Shown here piece after piece: positions 61,003-64,000 of a stretch of 64,000 nucleotides of DNA (position 1 is the first letter of the stretch; each line of letters starts with the position of its first letter). The stretch covers positions 1 through 64,000 of the forward strand of contig CAVWBK010000002.1 in NCBI GenBank assembly GCA_963753245.1. Reading direction: 5' to 3'. Origin of the DNA: VRUE01 sp963753245. Lineage in GTDB: Bacteria; Actinomycetota; Thermoleophilia; Solirubrobacterales; 70-9. Below the pieces are notes generated by a model. It made no database searches. It was given only the letters and a program-made list of their open reading frames with translations, and had not been told where the DNA came from. A program made the position numbers and the translations under genes.

Positions 61003-62950
61003 AGTAGTCAAGCGACTCGGGGTTGGCGAGTGAGTCGCGGCTTGCCGCCTGTTGGGCCGGGGTGCCCATCAGGATCCGCTTGACCGGCACCTCGAGCACC
61101 TTGCCGCTCAGCGTGCGCGGGACCTCGGTGATCTGGAAGACCTGATCGGGGACGTGGCGCGGAGAGCAGCGCTCGCGTACCCGGCGGGCGATCTCGGCGC
61201 GGAGCTTCTCATCGAGCACCGCCCCCTCGCGCAAAACGACGAAGAGCGGCATCCAGCCCTCGGTCTCGGGCCGCGGGATGTCGATCACCAGCGCATCGAG
61301 GACCTCCTCGATGCCGAGCACGGCGCGGTAGATCTCACTGGTGCCCATGCGGATGCCCGAGCGGTTGATGGTCGAGTCCGAGCGCCCGTAGATGACCGCG
61401 GTGCCACGCGCGGTTATTTCGATCCAATCGCCGTGGCGCCAGACCCCGGGAAAGACGTCGAAGTAGCTGGCCCGGTAGCGGCTGCCGTCCTCATCTCCCC
61501 AGAAGAAGACCGGCATCGAGGGCATCGGCTCGGTGACGACCAGCTCGCCCACCGCGCCGATCAGCGCCTCACCGGCTTCATCCCAGGCCTCGATCGCGGC
61601 ACCCAGCGCCCGCCCCTGGAGCTCACCTCGGTAGACCGGCAAGAGCACGACCCCGCCGACAAAGGCGGTGCAGAGATCGGTGCCGCCACTGGTCGAAAAG
61701 AGCCAGGTCTCGGCGCCGAGCTCCTCGTAGATCCAGTCAAAGGCCTCCGGCGCCAGCGGGCTGCCGGTCGAGCCGACGGCGCGGAGCCGGCTGAGCTCGC
61801 GCCCGGCGCCCGGCTTGACGCCGGCCTTCATGCAGGCGGAGATGTAGGCGGCGCTGGTCCCGAAGGTGGTGATCGCGGCGCGCTCGGCGAGATCCCAGAG
61901 GACATCCATGTCGGGGTAGCCGGGGCTGCCGTCATAGAGGACGATCGCCGCCTTGGTGAGCAGGCCCGAGACGAGGAAGTTCCACATCATCCAGCCGGTA
62001 GTCGTGAACCAGAAGAGGCGATCGCCGGGGTGGGCGTCGACGTGGAGGTGGAGCTTCTTTAGGTGCTCGAGCAGGATCCCCCCCTGGCTCTGCACGATTG
62101 CCTTCGGCAGCCCGGTGGTCCCTGAGGAGTAGAGGACCCAGAGCGGCTGCTCGAAGGGGACGCGCTCGAAGCGAAGCTCGGCCCCCTCGCCGTCGCTTAG
62201 GAGCTCGGCCCAGCGCACCGAGTCGGCGAGCTCGCCGAGCTCGGGGTCGGGGTCGAGGTAGGGCAAGACCACGGTGCGCTTGAGGCTCGGCATCGCGGCC
62301 TGCAGCTCGGCGAGCACCCCGCGGCGGTCAAAGCGCTTGCCGCCATAGCTATAGCCATCGACGGCGAAGAGCACCTTGGGTTCGATCTGAGCGAAGCGAT
62401 CGATGACGCTGGCCGACCCGAAGTCCGGTGAGCAGCTCGACCAGGTCGCGCCGATCGCGGCGCTCGCCAGAAAGGCGACGATCGCCTCGGGGATATTGGG
62501 CAGGTAGGCGACGACGCGATCGCCGCGACCGACCCCCAGGGCGCGCAGGCCGGCGGCGACGGCGCCGACCTGGGCGCGCAGCTCGGCCCAGGTCAGCTGC
62601 TCGAGCTCGCGCAGCTCGGAGGCGTGCAGGATCGCCACCTCGGCGTCGTCCTTGTCGGCGAAGACGTGCTCGGCGTAGTTGAGCCTGGTGCCCTCAAACC
62701 AGCGCGCGCCGGGCATCTCGTGGCTCGAGAGCACCGCCGTCGGCTGACCGTCGGCGCGCACCTCGAAGTAGTCCCAGATCGAGGACCAAAAACCCTCGAG
62801 GTCCTCGACCGACCAGCGCCAGAGCTCCTCATAGTCAGAGAACCGCTTGCCGCGCGCGGCGGCCAGCCAGCGCATGTACTCACTGAGACGGGAGCGCTCG
62901 ATTAGCTCGGCGGAGGGATGCCAGAGCGCTTCGGGGGCTGCCTCACTCAC
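60968..62950 (-). CDS. Acetoacetyl-CoA synthetase
   Basis: A 660-residue ANL adenylating enzyme. N-terminal ALWHPSAELIERSRLSEYMR and ARWFEGTRLNYAEHVFADKD mark the AACS subgroup. ATP motif: LWVLYSSGTTGLPKAIVQSQ. FTTTGWMMWNFLVSGLLTKA and TLSGKVLEVPVKRI complete it, the last with the catalytic Lys. It makes acetoacetyl-CoA from acetoacetate, ATP and CoA, in line with the HMG-CoA lyase at 49 kb. The GTG at 62950 overlaps the MBL stop (GTGA) and is used; the longer frame upstream is shadow. Confidence 0.93.
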   Translation of the reverse strand: MSEAAPEALWHPSAELIERSRLSEYMRWLAAARGKRFSDYEELWRWSVEDLEGFWSSIWDYFEVRADGQPTAVLSSHEMPGARWFEGTRLNYAEHVFADKDDAEVAILHASELRELEQLTWAELRAQVGAVAAGLRALGVGRGDRVVAYLPNIPEAIVAFLASAAIGATWSSCSPDFGSASVIDRFAQIEPKVLFAVDGYSYGGKRFDRRGVLAELQAAMPSLKRTVVLPYLDPDPELGELADSVRWAELLSDGEGAELRFERVPFEQPLWVLYSSGTTGLPKAIVQSQGGILLEHLKKLHLHVDAHPGDRLFWFTTTGWMMWNFLVSGLLTKAAIVLYDGSPGYPDMDVLWDLAERAAITTFGTSAAYISACMKAGVKPGAGRELSRLRAVGSTGSPLAPEAFDWIYEELGAETWLFSTSGGTDLCTAFVGGVVLLPVYRGELQGRALGAAIEAWDEAGEALIGAVGELVVTEPMPSMPVFFWGDEDGSRYRASYFDVFPGVWRHGDWIEITARGTAVIYGRSDSTINRSGIRMGTSEIYRAVLGIEEVLDALVIDIPRPETEGWMPLFVVLREGAVLDEKLRAEIARRVRERCSPRHVPDQVFQITEVPRTLSGKVLEVPVKRILMGTPAQQAASRDSLANPESLDYFTAMAADLERN

Positions 62951-63783
62951 CCGGGCGTCGATGCCGCCGCCTTTGCCTGCTCGCGCTCCAGCTCGACCGG
63001 GTCGTGGGAGCAGAAAAGGGTGATCTCCTCGCCGTGGCGGGCGACCAGCTCGCGCAGGCGCTCCTGGTTTGCGAGGCGTAGCTTGCGGTCGGCGTTGTTG
63101 AGGTTCTGAAAGAAGCGCAGGCCCGGCGGGCAGTGGGGCGGGGTGGAGAGCTCTTCGCGGTGAAAATATGCATCGCCGCAGTGCAGCAGCCAGCCATCGG
63201 CTCCGCGAAGCGCAACCGCCGAGTGTCCGTTGGTGTGTCCGGCCAGGGGGATCAGCGCGATCTCGGCGCCGCTCCCGGGCAGGATCCGCACACCCTGGAA
63301 GCCAAACCACTGATCGCCTTCGAGCTCGTGGCGGATCCAGTTGGCGCCGTGGGCCCAGTGACAGCGGCGGTAGCGGGGGCGGTCACGGAGACTCGGTTCC
63401 AGGGCATCCTCGATCTCGCGGGCGAAGGCGTGGACCTCGGCGCCCGGGAAGTCGGGCAGGCCGCCGGAATGATCGGGGTCGAGATGGGTGGCGATGATCC
63501 GACGCACGTCGGTGGCCTCAAAGCCGAGCGCCTCGACCTGCCTGATCGCGGTCTCCTCGACCCGCGGCTGGGCTCTCATCAGCCTGAAGGCCGGGCCCAA
63601 TCGGCCCAAGTCGCGGCTGTCCTCGAGGCCGAAGCCGGTGTCGATCAAGACCAGGTTCTCGTCGGTCTCGATCAAAAGGCAGTGGCAGACGACATCGGTG
63701 GTCTGCCACCAGCCGCCCTCACCGGCCAAGAGGCGAGCGCCGTGGGGACACATCGACCCGCAGTTGAGGTGGTGGACGCGCAC
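62947..63783 (-). CDS. MBL-fold metallo-hydrolase
   Basis: A 278-residue metallo-beta-lactamase-fold hydrolase. IIATHLDPDHSGGLPDFPGA holds the H-x-x-x-D-H zinc site (THLDPDH), PLAGHTNGHSAVALRG the later His, and LLHCGDAYFH the bridging Asp. It opens MRVHHLNCGSMCPHGARLLA, which resembles some lactonase-like members. Substrate unknown. It heads the synthetase operon with overlapping start/stop, so a linked acyl or lactone substrate is plausible. Confidence 0.88.
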   Translation of the reverse strand: MRVHHLNCGSMCPHGARLLAGEGGWWQTTDVVCHCLLIETDENLVLIDTGFGLEDSRDLGRLGPAFRLMRAQPRVEETAIRQVEALGFEATDVRRIIATHLDPDHSGGLPDFPGAEVHAFAREIEDALEPSLRDRPRYRRCHWAHGANWIRHELEGDQWFGFQGVRILPGSGAEIALIPLAGHTNGHSAVALRGADGWLLHCGDAYFHREELSTPPHCPPGLRFFQNLNNADRKLRLANQERLRELVARHGEEITLFCSHDPVELEREQAKAAASTPG

Positions 63784-63843
63784 GGTCGGAGCCTTCAGTC
63801 TAAACGGCGTCTCCGCGCCCCGGAGCTCTATCGTTGGCGGCGC

Positions 63844-63927
63844 GCCGGAGTGGCGGAATTGGCATACGCGATCGACTCAAAATCGATTGCCCCAACGGGC
63901 TTGTGGGTTCGAATCCCACCTCCGGCA
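63844..63927 (+). tRNA. tRNA-Leu (anticodon CAA)
   Basis: The acceptor arms gccggag (63844-63850) and ctccggc (63920-63926) pair over 7 bp, followed by A73. The anticodon loop ctcaaaa gives CAA at its centre, between arms atcga and tcgat. The T-arm is gtgggttcgaatcccac. A long variable arm fits a class II tRNA, and CAA reads UUG leucine codons. CCA is not encoded. Confidence 0.95.
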
Positions 63928-64000
63928 TCAGCCGCGGCGCGATCGAGCGCCGTCGGCCCGCTAGGCAGGCTGCGGGGCGCCGTTCTCGGGTGGGGCGCCG

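Noticed and set aside
61052..62062. 336-codon plus-strand frame opposite the acetoacetyl-CoA synthetase
   Set aside because: It is an antisense shadow with Asp/Gly/Ala bias, while the minus strand has a complete ANL enzyme.
1..64000. CRISPR arrays, rRNA genes, prophage
   Set aside because: No regularly spaced repeat array, rRNA sequence or phage structural gene was seen; the only clear tandem repeats are propeller blades and Ig-like domains.

Overview
The window is GC-rich, densely packed bacterial DNA. A complete coenzyme F420 pathway (FbiC, CofD, CofC, CofE and an F420:NADP reductase), a crotonyl-CoA carboxylase/reductase-type enzyme and secreted proteins with many Ig-like repeats point to Actinomycetota. 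The overall character suggests the Thermoleophilia/Solirubrobacterales, but that assignment is an inference from gene content.

Layout. 1-6 kb: secreted beta-helix protein, Gfo/Idh/MocA oxidoreductase, GT2 glycosyltransferase and a chain-length-type membrane protein. 6-8.7 kb: small ribbon-helix-helix-like protein, ClpS, and a complete ISL3-family insertion sequence with 24-bp inverted repeats and an 8-bp target duplication. 8.9-23.7 kb: a surface-polysaccharide locus with an initiating sugar-phosphate transferase, glycosyltransferases, sulfotransferase, polymerase/ligase, a co-polymerase with a degenerate kinase domain, flippase and a secreted GHL15-like glycosidase. 23.8-32.2 kb: a lasso-peptide-like RiPP cluster (ABC exporter, HPr-kinase-like enzyme, a 44-residue precursor with a GTG start, asparagine-synthetase-like cyclase, B2 protease, PqqD-type B1), coupled to a 1257-residue secreted PQQ-type sugar dehydrogenase. 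32-42 kb: housekeeping and accessory genes (Ccr, RmuC, YgfZ, a toxin-antitoxin-like pair, MntR-MntH, a substrate-binding lipoprotein, a MIP channel). 42-50 kb: F420 biosynthesis, then an SDR/thioesterase/HMG-CoA lyase group. 50-58 kb: secreted proteins, a SHOCT pair, a GT2 synthase, and a gene-poor stretch with an integrase remnant and VapBC. 58.7-64 kb: acyl-CoA carboxylase beta subunit, PAP2 phosphatase, acetoacetyl-CoA synthetase, MBL hydrolase and tRNA-Leu(CAA).

The most interesting item is the RiPP cluster. The precursor has the leader register of lasso peptides (Tyr at -17, Pro at -14, Thr at -2), but the core predicted from that register begins with Arg and has no Asp or Glu at positions 7-9, where lasso rings close. 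The cyclase lacks the usual N-terminal glutaminase-like domain, and the precursor ends in Ser beside a kinase of the type that phosphorylates C-terminal Ser of lasso peptides.

A caution: at least nine genes (mainly 7-19 kb, also about 35, 40 and 52 kb) are interrupted only by single-base indels and read cleanly once the frame is corrected. Sequencing or assembly error is at least as likely as real gene decay.
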